This document shows, one piece after another, positions 8,062-17,291 of a stretch of DNA of 64,000 bases. A model generated the notes under the pieces. The model saw nothing but the letters and a program-made list of their open reading frames with translations. It ran no database searches and was not told where the DNA came from. A program made the translations under genes and the position numbers. The DNA lies in NCBI GenBank assembly GCA_900546265.1, contig URCA01000017.1, forward strand, positions 1-64,000. Direction: 5' to 3'. Position 1 is the stretch's first letter; every line of letters starts with the position of its first letter. This DNA is from an uncultured Oscillospiraceae bacterium (GTDB taxonomy: Bacteria; Bacillota; Clostridia; Oscillospirales; Acutalibacteraceae).

Positions 8062-8844
8062 TTAAGTCTCCGCCCGTCGAACCGCTGCTTTCATGGTGCG
8101 GACATAATCGGCCACCGGCTGCGCCGCGTGGTCGCCGTGGGCCTCGATGAGCTTGACGATGGCGCTGCCTACAATGACCCCGTCCGCGATGCGGGCGATG
8201 GCCTCGGCCTGCTCCGGGGTGTTGATGCCGAAGCCCACCGCCGCCGGTACATGGGTCGCCTGCTTGACCGCCGCGAGGATGGAGGCCAGATCGGTCTTGA
8301 TCTCACTGCGCACCCCCGTCACCCCCATGGAGGACACCACGTAGAGGAAGCCCCCGGCGGCCCCCGCGATGGCCTGGATCCGCTGCTCGGAGGTGGGCGC
8401 CACCAGGGAAATCACGTGGACGCCGTGCGGCTCCGCCACCCGCGCCACCTCGTCCTTTTCCTCGTAGGGCAGATCGGGGATGATGATGCCGTCCACCCCC
8501 GCCGCCTCGCACCGGGCGAAAAACGCCTCGTAGCCGTAGTGGAACACCGGATTGAGGTAGGTTAAGAACACCAGCGGTATCTGGGAGGATTGCCGCACCT
8601 TTTCCACAATGCCGAACGCCCCATCGGTGGTCATGCCGCCCCGCAGGGCCCGAAGGTTGGCCGCCTGGATGACCGGCCCCTCGGCGGTGGGGTCGGAAAA
8701 GGGGATGCCCAGCTCGATGAGATCGGCCCCCGCCTTTTCCATCTCCAGGATGTATTCCACCGTTTTGTCCGCCGACGGATCCCCGGCGGTGACAAAGGGG
8801 ATGAACGCCTTTCCCCCGGCAAACGCCTTGGCGATTCTATTCAT
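8062..8844 (-). CDS. trpA: Tryptophan synthase alpha chain
   Basis: A 260-residue TIM-barrel subunit that cleaves indole-3-glycerol phosphate to indole and passes indole to TrpB. The alpha-chain signature LIELGIPFSDPTAEGPVIQ (Glu near residue 42 and Asp near residue 53 are the catalytic pair) is intact, with GIIIPDLPYEE and the phosphate-binding VGFGI later. Start MNRIAKAF at 8844 overlaps the trpB stop by 8 bases, so the two are translationally coupled. Last gene of the operon, followed by a strong terminator. Confidence 0.97.
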   Translation of the reverse strand: MNRIAKAFAGGKAFIPFVTAGDPSADKTVEYILEMEKAGADLIELGIPFSDPTAEGPVIQAANLRALRGGMTTDGAFGIVEKVRQSSQIPLVFLTYLNPVFHYGYEAFFARCEAAGVDGIIIPDLPYEEKDEVARVAEPHGVHVISLVAPTSEQRIQAIAGAAGGFLYVVSSMGVTGVRSEIKTDLASILAAVKQATHVPAAVGFGINTPEQAEAIARIADGVIVGSAIVKLIEAHGDHAAQPVADYVRTMKAAVRRAET

Positions 8845-10021
8845 GGATGTCCCTCCCTCTGTAGCGGGCAATGGCCGCCACGTCCTTGTCTCCCCGGCCG
8901 GACAGGCAGACGATGATGCTGTCCTCCGGGCTCATGGTTCCGGCAATTTTCATCACATGCGCCACGGCATGGGCGCTCTCGATGGCGCAGATGATCCCCT
9001 CGGTGCGGGCCAGGTATTCAAAGGCGTCCACCGCCTCGTCGTCGGTCACCGGCACATACTCGGCCCGCCCGCTGTCGTGAAGATAGGCGTGCTCCGGCCC
9101 GATGCCGGGATAATCCAGCCCCGCCGAGATGGAATACACCGGTGCGATCTGCCCGTACTCGTCCTGGCAGAAATAGGACTTCATGCCGTGAAACACCCCG
9201 ATCGTTCCCTTGGCGATGGTGGCGGCATGCTGCTCGGTGTGCAGCCCCCGCCCCGCCGCCTCGCAGCCGATGAGCCGCACGCCCTCGTCGCCTATGAAGT
9301 TGTAGAACATCCCCATGGCGTTGCTGCCTCCGCCCACGCAGGCCACCACCGCGGCGGGCAGCCGCCCCTCTTTTTCGAGGATCTGGGCCCGGGCCTCCTT
9401 GCTGATGACGCTCTGGAAATCCCGGACAATCATGGGGAACGGATGGGGTCCCATCACCGAGCCCAGCACATAATGGGTGTCCGCCACCCGTTTGGTCCAC
9501 TCCCGCATGGTCTCGTTGACCGCGTCCTTAAGGGTCATGGTGCCGCTGGTCACCGGATGCACCTTGGCCCCCAGCAGCTCCATGCGGTAGACGTTCAGGG
9601 CCTGGCGCTCGGTGTCCTCCTTGCCCATGAAAATCTCGCATTCCAGCCCCAGCAGGGCCGCCGCCGTGGCGGTGGCAACGCCGTGCTGGCCCGCGCCGGT
9701 CTCCGCGATGACCCGGGTTTTTCCCATCTTCTTGGCCAGCAGCACCTGCCCCAGCACGTTGTTGATTTTGTGGGATCCGGTGTGGTTGAGATCCTCCCGC
9801 TTGAGGTAGATCTTCGCCCCGCCCAGATCCCGCGTCATCTTCTGCGCGTAATACAGCAGGGAAGGCCTTCCCGCGTATTCCTTCAGCAGGGTGTTCAGCT
9901 CGGCGTTAAAGTCCGGATCCGCCTTATAATGCTCGTAAGCCTCCTCCAGCCGGAGGATCTCGTTCATCAGGGTCTCGGCTATGTACTGGCCTCCATGTAC
10001 CCCGTAGCGTCCTTTGCTCAT
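8837..10021 (-). CDS. trpB: Tryptophan synthase beta chain
   Basis: A 394-residue PLP enzyme that condenses indole with serine. The PLP-lysine motif is LNHTGSHKINNVLGQ (Lys near residue 81), the catalytic Glu lies in AETGAGQHGVA, and the phosphate loop is CVGGGSNAMG. This is the canonical TrpB1 type that partners TrpA. Start MSKGRYGVHGGQY at 10021 was preferred over an upstream in-frame start. It lies 17 bases after trpF and overlaps trpA. Confidence 0.97.
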   Translation of the reverse strand: MSKGRYGVHGGQYIAETLMNEILRLEEAYEHYKADPDFNAELNTLLKEYAGRPSLLYYAQKMTRDLGGAKIYLKREDLNHTGSHKINNVLGQVLLAKKMGKTRVIAETGAGQHGVATATAAALLGLECEIFMGKEDTERQALNVYRMELLGAKVHPVTSGTMTLKDAVNETMREWTKRVADTHYVLGSVMGPHPFPMIVRDFQSVISKEARAQILEKEGRLPAAVVACVGGGSNAMGMFYNFIGDEGVRLIGCEAAGRGLHTEQHAATIAKGTIGVFHGMKSYFCQDEYGQIAPVYSISAGLDYPGIGPEHAYLHDSGRAEYVPVTDDEAVDAFEYLARTEGIICAIESAHAVAHVMKIAGTMSPEDSIIVCLSGRGDKDVAAIARYRGRDIHE

Positions 10022-10037
10022 CTTTTGTTCGTCTCCT

Positions 10038-10667
10038 TTATTCTGTAAGCCCACCGGGGGCCGCGCCGCTCGCTTCGCGGACGGCCCGCACCAGCGCGCG
10101 CATCTTTTCCCCGTCCTTGTATCCGTTCGTTTCCACGCCGCTGCTCGCGTCCACCGCGTAGGGCCGCAGCCGCCGCACCGCGTCGGCCGCGTTGCCCGGA
10201 TGAATCCCGCCGGCCAGGAAAAAGGGCTTGCTCACCCCAGCCGCCAGCGTCCAGTCGAAGGCACGGCCGGTGCCGCCCGCGCCGTTGTCCAGCAGCAGCC
10301 AGTCGGCCGCCGAGTCCCGCCATCGGGCGGCGTCCCCCGGCGTCTGCATGCGCACCGCCTTGATAACCGGCGCGCCGGTGCGCTCCTTGAGCGCCCGGAT
10401 ATCCTCCTCGGTTTCCCTCCCGTGCAGCTGCACGATGTCGATGATCCCTCGTTGCAGCAGGGCCTCCGGCTCGCCGGGCGGCGCATCCACAAACACGCCT
10501 ACCACTCGAATATCCGCCCGGAGCCCCGCCCGCAGGCGGGCGGCCGTCTCGGGCGTCACCCGCCGGCGGCTGGGGGCGAAGACAAAGCCGATGTAGGTCG
10601 GCCCCGCCTCGTTTGCCGCCGCGATGTCCTCCGGCCGCGTCAGGCCGCAGATTTTTACCAGGCTCAT
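10038..10667 (-). CDS. trpF: Phosphoribosylanthranilate isomerase
   Basis: A 209-residue TIM-barrel isomerase, third step of the tryptophan branch. N-terminal VKICGLTRPED (Cys near residue 7 is the general base) and C-terminal DASSGVETNGYKD (Asp general acid) are intact. Start overlaps the trpC stop by 4 bases. Encoded as a separate protein, not fused to trpC. Confidence 0.96.
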   Translation of the reverse strand: MSLVKICGLTRPEDIAAANEAGPTYIGFVFAPSRRRVTPETAARLRAGLRADIRVVGVFVDAPPGEPEALLQRGIIDIVQLHGRETEEDIRALKERTGAPVIKAVRMQTPGDAARWRDSAADWLLLDNGAGGTGRAFDWTLAAGVSKPFFLAGGIHPGNAADAVRRLRPYAVDASSGVETNGYKDGEKMRALVRAVREASGAAPGGLTE

Positions 10668-11455
10668 GGCGTCCCCCTCAGCGCGGCCAGCGCCGCCTTC
10701 TTGTCCGGGGCGCGCATCAGGGTCTCCCCCACCAGCACCGCGTCCACGCCGCCGGCCCGCAGCCGGTCGATGTCCGCCGCCGTGCGCACCCCGCTCTCCG
10801 CGACGAACAGCACCGAGCGCGGTACCAGAGGCCGCAGCCTTAGGCAGTTGCCCGTATCCACCTGAAAGGTGCGCAAGTCCCGGTTGTTCACCCCGATGAT
10901 CCGGGCCCCGGCCTTCACCGCCACCTCCGTCTCCTCAGCCGTGTGGGCCTCCACCAGGGCGGACAGCCCCAGGCTGTGGGCGACGCCGATGTAGTCCCGC
11001 AGGGTATCGCCGTCCAGCAGGGCGGCGATGAGCAGCACCGCCGCCGCCCCCAGCGTCCGGGCTTCATAAATCATGTAGCTGTCCACCGTGAAATCCTTGC
11101 GCAGCACCGGAATGCCCACCGCCGCCGCGATGTCGGAAAGATACGCGTCGGCCCCCTGAAAATACGCCGGCTCGGTGAGCACCGATACCGCCGCCGCCCC
11201 CGCCGCCTCATAGTCCAGGGCGATTTGCCGGTAGGGAAATTCCGGCGCGATAACCCCTTTAGAGGGGGAGGCTTTTTTTACCTCGCAGATGAAGGCGATA
11301 TCCTTCCCACGCAGCGCCGCCTCGAAGGGGAAGCCGGTTTGCGCGCCCAGCGCCCGGGCGCGCCGCTCCATCTCGGCGGGCGGCACCCGCCGCTTGGCCG
11401 CCGCCACCCGCTCCCAGGTTTTCGCGGCGATTTCCTCCAGAATGGTATCAGCCAT
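10664..11455 (-). CDS. trpC: Indole-3-glycerol phosphate synthase
   Basis: A 263-residue TIM-barrel enzyme that cyclises CdRP to indole-3-glycerol phosphate. Motifs are FICEVKKASPSKG (residues 54-66), LRKDFTVDSYMIYEA (catalytic Lys) and VAESGVRTAADI near the end. ATG 11455 is preferred because GAGGAG lies 8 bases upstream; a GTG at 11464 overlaps the trpD stop but is too near that site. Monofunctional. Confidence 0.96.
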   Translation of the reverse strand: MADTILEEIAAKTWERVAAAKRRVPPAEMERRARALGAQTGFPFEAALRGKDIAFICEVKKASPSKGVIAPEFPYRQIALDYEAAGAAAVSVLTEPAYFQGADAYLSDIAAAVGIPVLRKDFTVDSYMIYEARTLGAAAVLLIAALLDGDTLRDYIGVAHSLGLSALVEAHTAEETEVAVKAGARIIGVNNRDLRTFQVDTGNCLRLRPLVPRSVLFVAESGVRTAADIDRLRAGGVDAVLVGETLMRAPDKKAALAALRGTP

Positions 11456-11460
11456 ACGCT

Positions 11461-12471
11461 TCACTCCTCGTTTGAACAGCGAATAAAGTCCTCCAGCTTT
11501 TGCAGGGCCGCGCCGCTGTCGATGACGGTCTGGGCCTGCTCCACCGCCTGCTCCATGGTCAGCGCGGGCTGGGCGACATACAGGGCCGCCGCCGCGTTAA
11601 GCACCACCGCCTGACGGCGGGGCCCCGGCTCGCCGGTCAGGATCCGGCGGGTGATGGCCGCGTTTTCCATCGGGCTGCCCCCGGCCAGCGCGCCGTGCTC
11701 GCACCGGGCGAAGCCGAAGCGCTCCGGCGTCAGCTCATAGGAGCGGAAAGCCCCGTCCCGGATTTCGCACACCGTGGTGGGCGCGCTCATGGAGATTTCA
11801 TCCAGGCCGTCCTGCCCGTAAACCACCATGGCCTTGCGCACCCCCAGATTGGCCAGCACCCGGGCCAGAGGCTCCACTAGCCGCTCGTCGTAAACGCCCA
11901 TGACCTCCATATTGGCTCCCGCCGGATTGGCCAGGGGGCCCAGGATGTTGAACACCGTGCGGATGCCCAGCTCCCGCCGCACCGGGGCCACGTATTTCAT
12001 GGCGATGTGATAGTTCTGGGCGAACAGGAAGCAGATGCCGATGTCCTGCAGCAGGCGGGCGCTTTTCTCGGGGGAAATCCCGATGTTCACCCCCAGGGCC
12101 TCCAGCACGTCGGCCGCCCCGCACTTGCTCGAGGCCGCCCGGTTGCCGTGCTTGGCCACCGGCACCCCCGCCGCCGCGACGACCAGGGCGGCGGTGGTGG
12201 AGATGTTGAAGGAGTTGGAGCCGTCCCCGCCGGTGCCCACGATTTCCAGCACGTCCATGTCGTGGAGCAGTTTGATGCAGTGCTGCCGCATCCCGGCCGC
12301 CGAGGCGGTGATCTCCTCGATGGTCTCCCCCTTCATGCTCATGGCCGTCAAATAGGCGCTCATCTGGATGTCGGAGGCCTGGCCACTCATGATTTCGTCC
12401 ATCACCGCCCGGGCGGTATCGTAGGACAGGTTTTCCCGCCGGGCCAATTGAAAGATCGCGTCTTTTATCAT
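11461..12471 (-). CDS. trpD: Anthranilate phosphoribosyltransferase
   Basis: A 336-residue enzyme that joins PRPP to anthranilate. The PRPP/Mg site EIVGTGGDGSNSFNISTTAA (about residues 75-94) and KHGNRAASSKCGAADVLEALG follow the family closely. ATG 12471 has GAGGG about 9 bases upstream; the alternative ATG at 12486 overlaps the trpG stop as ATGA and cannot be excluded. Monofunctional, separate from trpG. Confidence 0.96.
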   Translation of the reverse strand: MIKDAIFQLARRENLSYDTARAVMDEIMSGQASDIQMSAYLTAMSMKGETIEEITASAAGMRQHCIKLLHDMDVLEIVGTGGDGSNSFNISTTAALVVAAAGVPVAKHGNRAASSKCGAADVLEALGVNIGISPEKSARLLQDIGICFLFAQNYHIAMKYVAPVRRELGIRTVFNILGPLANPAGANMEVMGVYDERLVEPLARVLANLGVRKAMVVYGQDGLDEISMSAPTTVCEIRDGAFRSYELTPERFGFARCEHGALAGGSPMENAAITRRILTGEPGPRRQAVVLNAAAALYVAQPALTMEQAVEQAQTVIDSGAALQKLEDFIRCSNEE

Positions 12472-12482
12472 CGTATTTTCCC

Positions 12483-13091
12483 TCATTTCTTCGAACATTC
12501 GCGCGCCGAACCGCGCGTTGCTTCTGCCATATTCAAAAAATTGGCGACAATTTCGCGCCCATTCGGCGTTAAAATGGATTCGGGATGGAACTGCAGGCCG
12601 CAAACCGGAAAATCTCGGTGCGTCACGGCCATGACCTCCCCATCCTCTGTCTCGGCGGCGACCAGCAGCTCCGGTGGCAGGGTCTCCCGTCTCACGGCCA
12701 GGGAGTGATACCGGGCCGCCGGGATGACGGCGGGCAGGCCCCGGAACAAGGGGGACGCGGTATCCAGCCGGACCGGGGAGGCCTTGCCGTGCATCAGCCG
12801 CCCGGCGTAGGACACCACCGCGCCGCCGGCCTCGCAGATGGCCTGATGGCCCAGGCAGACGCCGAGGATGGGGATCCTCCCGGCGAAGCGACGCACCGCG
12901 GGGACGCAGATTCCGGCCCCCGCCGGGCGGCCCGGGCCGGGTGAGAGCACGATGGCCTCCGGCCCCAGGCGCTCGATCTCCTCCAGCGTCAGCGCGTCGT
13001 TGCGCGCCACCTGAACGTCCGGGCGGAGGGAGCCAATGAGCTGATAAAGATTATACGAAAAGCTGTCGTAGTTATCGATGAGCAGAATCAT
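12483..13091 (-). CDS. trpG: Anthranilate synthase component II (glutamine amidotransferase)
   Basis: A 202-residue class I amidotransferase. LLIDNYDSFSYNLYQ opens it, the nucleophilic Cys is in LGVCLGHQAI (near residue 79), and His/Glu are in LQFHPESI (near residue 170). It supplies ammonia to TrpE. The sequence alone cannot exclude dual use with PabB, but its place between trpE and trpD supports anthranilate synthase. It overlaps the trpE stop by 4 bases. Confidence 0.95.
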   Translation of the reverse strand: MILLIDNYDSFSYNLYQLIGSLRPDVQVARNDALTLEEIERLGPEAIVLSPGPGRPAGAGICVPAVRRFAGRIPILGVCLGHQAICEAGGAVVSYAGRLMHGKASPVRLDTASPLFRGLPAVIPAARYHSLAVRRETLPPELLVAAETEDGEVMAVTHRDFPVCGLQFHPESILTPNGREIVANFLNMAEATRGSARECSKK

Positions 13092-14563
13092 GCGTCCAGC
13101 CCCCCTTGCGCGGTTTCCAGGGCGTCCAGCACCGCCCGGGCTTTATTCAGGCATTCCTGATATTCTTTATCCGGTACGCTGTCGGCCACGATGCCCGCCC
13201 CGGAACGGACGAAGACCCGCCCGTTTTTCCTAAAGGCCAGGCGGATGGCGATGCAGGTGTCCAGGTTGCCGGTGAAGTCCAGATAGCCGATGGCCCCGCC
13301 GTACAGCCCCCGCTTGTTGTTTTCCAGCTCGCGGATGATTTCGCAGGCGCGGATTTTGGGAGCGCCGGACAGGGTGCCCGCCGGCAGGACGGCCCCGACG
13401 GCGTCCACCGCGTCCCGCCCCTCCTCCAGCCGGCCGGAGACGGTGGATCCCAGGTGCATCACGTGGGAGAACCGCTCCACCGACAGGTATTTATCCACCC
13501 GCACGCTGCCGAGGGCCGCGATCTTGCCGATGTCGTTGCGGCCCAGATCCACCAGCATGTTATGCTCGGCCAGCTCCTTTTCGTCCGCGAGCAAAGCGGC
13601 CTCCAGCGCCCGATCCGCCTCGTCGGTCTCCCCGCGGGGGCGGGTGCCGGCCAGGGGGAAGGTGGTGACCCGGCCGTCCTCCACCTTGACCAGGGTTTCA
13701 GGGGAGGCCCCCGCCGCCTCCAGGTCGTCGCTGGAAAAATAGAACATATAGGGCGAAGGGTTGGAGGCCCGCAGCACCCGATAGACATCGAACAGGCTGC
13801 CCTCCATGTCGGCTGTCAGACGGTTGGACAGCACCACCTGGAAAATGTCCCCCTCCCGGATATAGCCCTTGGCCTTTTCCACCATGGCGGCGTATTCCTC
13901 CCGGGAGAAGAGGGGGACGGGCGGCGTTTTGAGCACCGGACGGGGGATGGCCGCCGGTGCGCCGGTGCGCAGAAGCTGGGCCATGGCCTCCAGCTCCTCC
14001 TGCGCGAGCCGGTAGCTTTCGGGCAGAGCGTCGGCCCGGGCGTGGGCGATGAGGACGATTTTCTGCCGGTAGTGGTCGAAGGCGATCACCTTGTCGAACA
14101 GCATCAGGTCCATATCCCGGAACTGCTCCTCGTCCGGCGCGTCCAGCCTCAGGGACGGCTCGGCATACCGGATGTACTCATAGGCGAAATAGCCCACCAA
14201 GCCGCCGGCGAAGGGCGGCAGAAAAGGCAGGCGGGGGCTTTTGTGCGCGGCGAGAATCCGCCGGACGGCGTCGCCGGGTGCCCCCGTCTCCTCCGTCGTC
14301 TCCCCGCCGCGGCGCACCCGGATCCGTCCGTCCTGGCAGGTCAGCTCCAGGATCGGGGCGTAGCCCAGGAAGGTGTAGCGGCCCCATCGCTTGTCCCTCT
14401 CCGCGCTTTCGAGCATATAGCAGTGGCTGCTGACGGCTTTCAGCCGGCGCAGCACGCCGATAGGGGTATGCCCGTCGGCGTACAGCTCCCGGCTGACGGG
14501 GATCATCCGGTAATCGCCGGAGGCGGCCAGAGCCTGGGCCTCCCGCAGAGTGGGACGAATCAT
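13088..14563 (-). CDS. trpE: Anthranilate synthase component I
   Basis: A 491-residue chorismate-utilising enzyme that commits chorismate to tryptophan. The feedback-binding motif LLES-type is seen as YMLESAERDKRWGRYTFLG (about residues 48-66), so tryptophan inhibition is expected. Catalytic-core motifs are PSPYMFYF, SPETLVKVEDG, RPRGETDE, PAGTLSGAPK and VRSGAGIVADS, all intact. Start MIRPTLREAQ at 14563 lies 42 bases after the leader terminator. First gene of trpEGDCFBA. Confidence 0.97.
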   Translation of the reverse strand: MIRPTLREAQALAASGDYRMIPVSRELYADGHTPIGVLRRLKAVSSHCYMLESAERDKRWGRYTFLGYAPILELTCQDGRIRVRRGGETTEETGAPGDAVRRILAAHKSPRLPFLPPFAGGLVGYFAYEYIRYAEPSLRLDAPDEEQFRDMDLMLFDKVIAFDHYRQKIVLIAHARADALPESYRLAQEELEAMAQLLRTGAPAAIPRPVLKTPPVPLFSREEYAAMVEKAKGYIREGDIFQVVLSNRLTADMEGSLFDVYRVLRASNPSPYMFYFSSDDLEAAGASPETLVKVEDGRVTTFPLAGTRPRGETDEADRALEAALLADEKELAEHNMLVDLGRNDIGKIAALGSVRVDKYLSVERFSHVMHLGSTVSGRLEEGRDAVDAVGAVLPAGTLSGAPKIRACEIIRELENNKRGLYGGAIGYLDFTGNLDTCIAIRLAFRKNGRVFVRSGAGIVADSVPDKEYQECLNKARAVLDALETAQGGLDA

Positions 14564-14604
14564 GCTTGTTTCATCCTTTCCGTTTCCGGCCGCTTCCCGG
14601 GGAA

Positions 14605-14916
14605 AGGTATAAAAAAACCCGTCCCCGACAGAGCGTGCCTCTGTCAAGGACGGGGTGCTTACAGCTATCCCGCGGTGCCACCTTGCTTCACGGATATCTC
14701 CGTGCCCTTTTGACGGAATACGGGGCGGTGCGCCCGACTATTCCCGGCCGCTTACGCGGGCCTGACGTCGCAGAATACTAGGCCGGAGCCGTTGACTGCG
14801 CCCTCGGTGGTCCATTTAACGGACGGTGTGCTGCCCGGCTTCCAGCCCCCCGGACTCTCTGTGAACGCCTGTTCCGTTTTTATCTCCACGTCATCGGTTT
14901 GGTTATCTATACGATT
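14605..14916 (-). promoter_or_regulatory. T-box leader, tRNA-Trp specific, controlling trpEGDCFBA
   Basis: Read on the minus strand, the leader contains the AGAGAG bulge motif, a distal hairpin with GGCTGGAAGCC, the specifier TGG at 14814-14812, and the antiterminator T-box AAGGTGGCACCGCG at 14684-14671. A terminator (CCCGTCCTTGACAGAG pairing with CTCTGTCGGGGACGGG, then seven T) occupies 14655-14605. The specifier is followed by A and then CCAC, which pairs with GTGG on the 5' side of stem I. The inference is that uncharged tRNA-Trp opens transcription of the operon. Confidence 0.93.
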
Positions 14917-14922
14917 TTCTTC

Positions 14923-14951
14923 AGTATAAGCCCGCGGCTTCGACTTGTCAA
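14923..14951 (-). promoter_or_regulatory. trp operon promoter
   Basis: TTGACA (14951-14946) and TATACT (14928-14923) with a 17-base spacer on the minus strand. The -35 box overlaps the stop codon of the GGDEF-EAL gene. Confidence 0.85.
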
Positions 14952-17200
14952 GCGGAAATTTCCAGCAGGCGGTCGAACTCGTCCAGAGGCATGGGACGGG
15001 CGAAAACGAAGCCCTGCACCATATCGCAGCCCGCGTCCCGGAGAAATGCCACCTGCTCGAGGGCCTCCACCCCCTCGGCGATGGTACGGATGTGCAGCTG
15101 CCGGGCCATATGCAGGATATTGGCGATAACAATGCGTTCCCGGCAGTGATCCGCGTCCCGGGTGAAAAACAGGATATCCAGCTTGAGCACGTCGATAGGC
15201 AGGGACTTGAGCAGGTTCAGAGAGGAATAGCCCGTCCCGAAATCGTCCAGTGAGCAGAGAAAGCCATGCTGCTGCAGCCGGCGCACCGAACGGATAAACA
15301 GGGCGTTATCGTCGAGCACCACGCTTTCGGTAAACTCCAGATCGAGCAGGCCGTCGGGAATGCGGTACGTCTCCTTGATCTGGATGGTATGCTCGACAAA
15401 ATCCTCCTGAAACAAACCGAGGCGGGAAACATTAACGGACACGACCAGTTCCCGGCCGCCCCGGTCCAGGTAGCCCCGCAGCCAGCGGCACACCTGCTCG
15501 AGCATATAGCGATCCAGCTCGACGATAAAGCCGTTCCTCTCAAACAGGGGGATGAACTCACCGGGAGAAATCAACGGCTGATCCGGCGGCGCCCAGCGCA
15601 CCAGCGCCTCCGCCCCGCCGATGGCGTCCCCCTGCTGGATATCCACCTTCGGCTGCATATACACCACAAATTCGCCCTGCTCCAGGGCGGCCCGGCTACG
15701 GGATTCCAGTTCAGAGTCCCGACGGATTTGATCCCGCAGTTCCTTGGAAAAGACAGCGCAGCCGCTGCCGCTGCCGTTCTTGACAGACTGCTGTGCCATA
15801 TGAGCCCGATTGACCATGGCGTTCATATCCAACAGCGCGTCCCCGTCCCCAGGACAGTAGAAGCCCACGCAGATATTGACGGCAGGCAGCCCGTCCCTCC
15901 CGCCGATGGTCCGCAGCTCGGCCTCCAGGCGGCGGAACCAGTCGGTCAGCTCGCGCTTGTCCCGATACGGCAGCAAGCCGGCGAAATGGTCCGCGGCAAC
16001 GCGGCAGAAGAGGAAATCCTCCCCGCCCACCGTCTCGATAGCGCTGGCCAGACAACGCAGGATGTCGTCCCCCGTTTGGTAGCCGAACATGTCGTTGAAA
16101 TATTTGAAGCGTTTGAGATCGCAGTACCAGACGGCCGTCCGGCAGTCCCCGGAGGGAGCGGTGCGGTTTGCGGCGTCCAGCAGGAATTTATTAAAATTCC
16201 GACAGCCGATCAGCTCGTCGTCATAGGCCAAATGCATCAGGGTTTTCCGGCTGCGCCGGTACAGGTGGCTCAGCCGGTAGAGAAAGGCCAGGAAAATCAG
16301 GCAGGCGGCGGCAATGAGGAGCGTTGTGCCGACGGCCGTGGCGTTGTAGTGCTGCTGCAGCACGGCCAGGGGCACCACGCTCATGACAAACCAATCGTTC
16401 ACGCCCACGGGCTCAATCGCTATCAGCTGTTTGCCGCCGTTCTGCGCGTCCTTATAGGAATATACGCCGCCCCCGCCCTGAGACAAGGCCGTTTTCAGCC
16501 GGGCCAGCTCCTCGTCCTCAAACTGGCCGAGCATATCCACCGACAGGGCATCCTTCGCCGTTCCTACCGGCAGGCTGGAACGGACGACGTACCGCCCCTC
16601 TTTATCGATAAGGTTGGAGTATCCCTGCCCGCCATAAACCGGCACATCCAAAATTTTGCGGAACAGGTCGGCGGAGTTCATGGCGCAGAGCACGCCGATC
16701 ACGCGCCCGGCGGCGTCCGTCATCGGCATCCCGTAAAAGTTGACATATTGGGAGGAAACCGCATCGAACAAGGTATCGGAAATGGCGCTTTCTCCCTGCA
16801 GGGCTTTCTGGAAATACACAGCGCGGGACAAATTCTGCCCGGCATAGGTTTCCCCATTGACATCCAGCCAGTCAATGCGGCCCTGCAAATCCGCCAGGCC
16901 CATGCGGGTGAAGGTATTGTTGTCGTTGATCTCCTTAATAATACGGGCGATTTGGGCCTTGTCCCATTCGCCGTCCTCCAGGCAGATCGCCACCCCGTCC
17001 AGTGTCTGGAAATCGCCGATGATTTGCTTATATAAGGCTGTACGACTCTGCACTGCCGTATTTTGCAGATAACTGACGCTTTCTTTTGCGCTCTGCCGCG
17101 TCATGAAATAGACAAACAGGAGCCCGCCGATCAAAAAGCAAAGGCAGACGATGCCAGTGAGCAGATAGGTTTGCACAAATGGCTTGTCCTCTTTCTTCAA
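14948..17200 (-). CDS. Membrane Cache-GGDEF-EAL protein, probable c-di-GMP phosphodiesterase
   Basis: A 750-residue signalling protein. A signal-anchor helix (about residues 10-33) precedes an extracytoplasmic dCache-like sensor (about 40-275), a second membrane helix (about 283-305), a GGDEF domain (about 320-475) and an EAL domain (about 490-745). The GGDEF signature reads AADHF, so the cyclase site is lost. EAL residues look intact: EALVRW, NVSRLGLF, LEFTES, DDFGTGYSSL, LKLD and AEGVE. It probably senses an external ligand and hydrolyses c-di-GMP, with the dead GGDEF perhaps binding GTP. TTG start with GGAGGAG seven bases upstream. A PAS-GGDEF cyclase at 31035-31982 could supply the substrate. 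Confidence 0.9.
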   Translation of the reverse strand: MKKEDKPFVQTYLLTGIVCLCFLIGGLLFVYFMTRQSAKESVSYLQNTAVQSRTALYKQIIGDFQTLDGVAICLEDGEWDKAQIARIIKEINDNNTFTRMGLADLQGRIDWLDVNGETYAGQNLSRAVYFQKALQGESAISDTLFDAVSSQYVNFYGMPMTDAAGRVIGVLCAMNSADLFRKILDVPVYGGQGYSNLIDKEGRYVVRSSLPVGTAKDALSVDMLGQFEDEELARLKTALSQGGGGVYSYKDAQNGGKQLIAIEPVGVNDWFVMSVVPLAVLQQHYNATAVGTTLLIAAACLIFLAFLYRLSHLYRRSRKTLMHLAYDDELIGCRNFNKFLLDAANRTAPSGDCRTAVWYCDLKRFKYFNDMFGYQTGDDILRCLASAIETVGGEDFLFCRVAADHFAGLLPYRDKRELTDWFRRLEAELRTIGGRDGLPAVNICVGFYCPGDGDALLDMNAMVNRAHMAQQSVKNGSGSGCAVFSKELRDQIRRDSELESRSRAALEQGEFVVYMQPKVDIQQGDAIGGAEALVRWAPPDQPLISPGEFIPLFERNGFIVELDRYMLEQVCRWLRGYLDRGGRELVVSVNVSRLGLFQEDFVEHTIQIKETYRIPDGLLDLEFTESVVLDDNALFIRSVRRLQQHGFLCSLDDFGTGYSSLNLLKSLPIDVLKLDILFFTRDADHCRERIVIANILHMARQLHIRTIAEGVEALEQVAFLRDAGCDMVQGFVFARPMPLDEFDRLLEISA

Positions 17201-17242
17201 ACCCGGCTCCTCCTTTTCTATGCAGGGGACGCTGATGGAGGT

Positions 17243-17271
17243 ATTTTACCCTATTTTGTAAAAAAAGGCAA
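17243..17271 (-). promoter_or_regulatory. Promoter of the Cache-GGDEF-EAL gene
   Basis: TTGCCT (17271-17266), 17-base spacer, TAAAAT (17248-17243) on the minus strand, about 40 bases before the TTG start. Confidence 0.6.
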
Positions 17272-17291
17272 TAGAACTCCACAAAAAACAA

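Noticed and set aside
13106..14713. A 535-codon open frame antisense to trpE
   Set aside because: It overlays a certain trpE on the other strand and has the His/Gly/Gln-rich composition of a GC-rich shadow frame.
15266..17035. A 589-codon open frame antisense to the GGDEF-EAL gene
   Set aside because: It lies wholly inside a well-supported signalling gene and has no recognisable domain.
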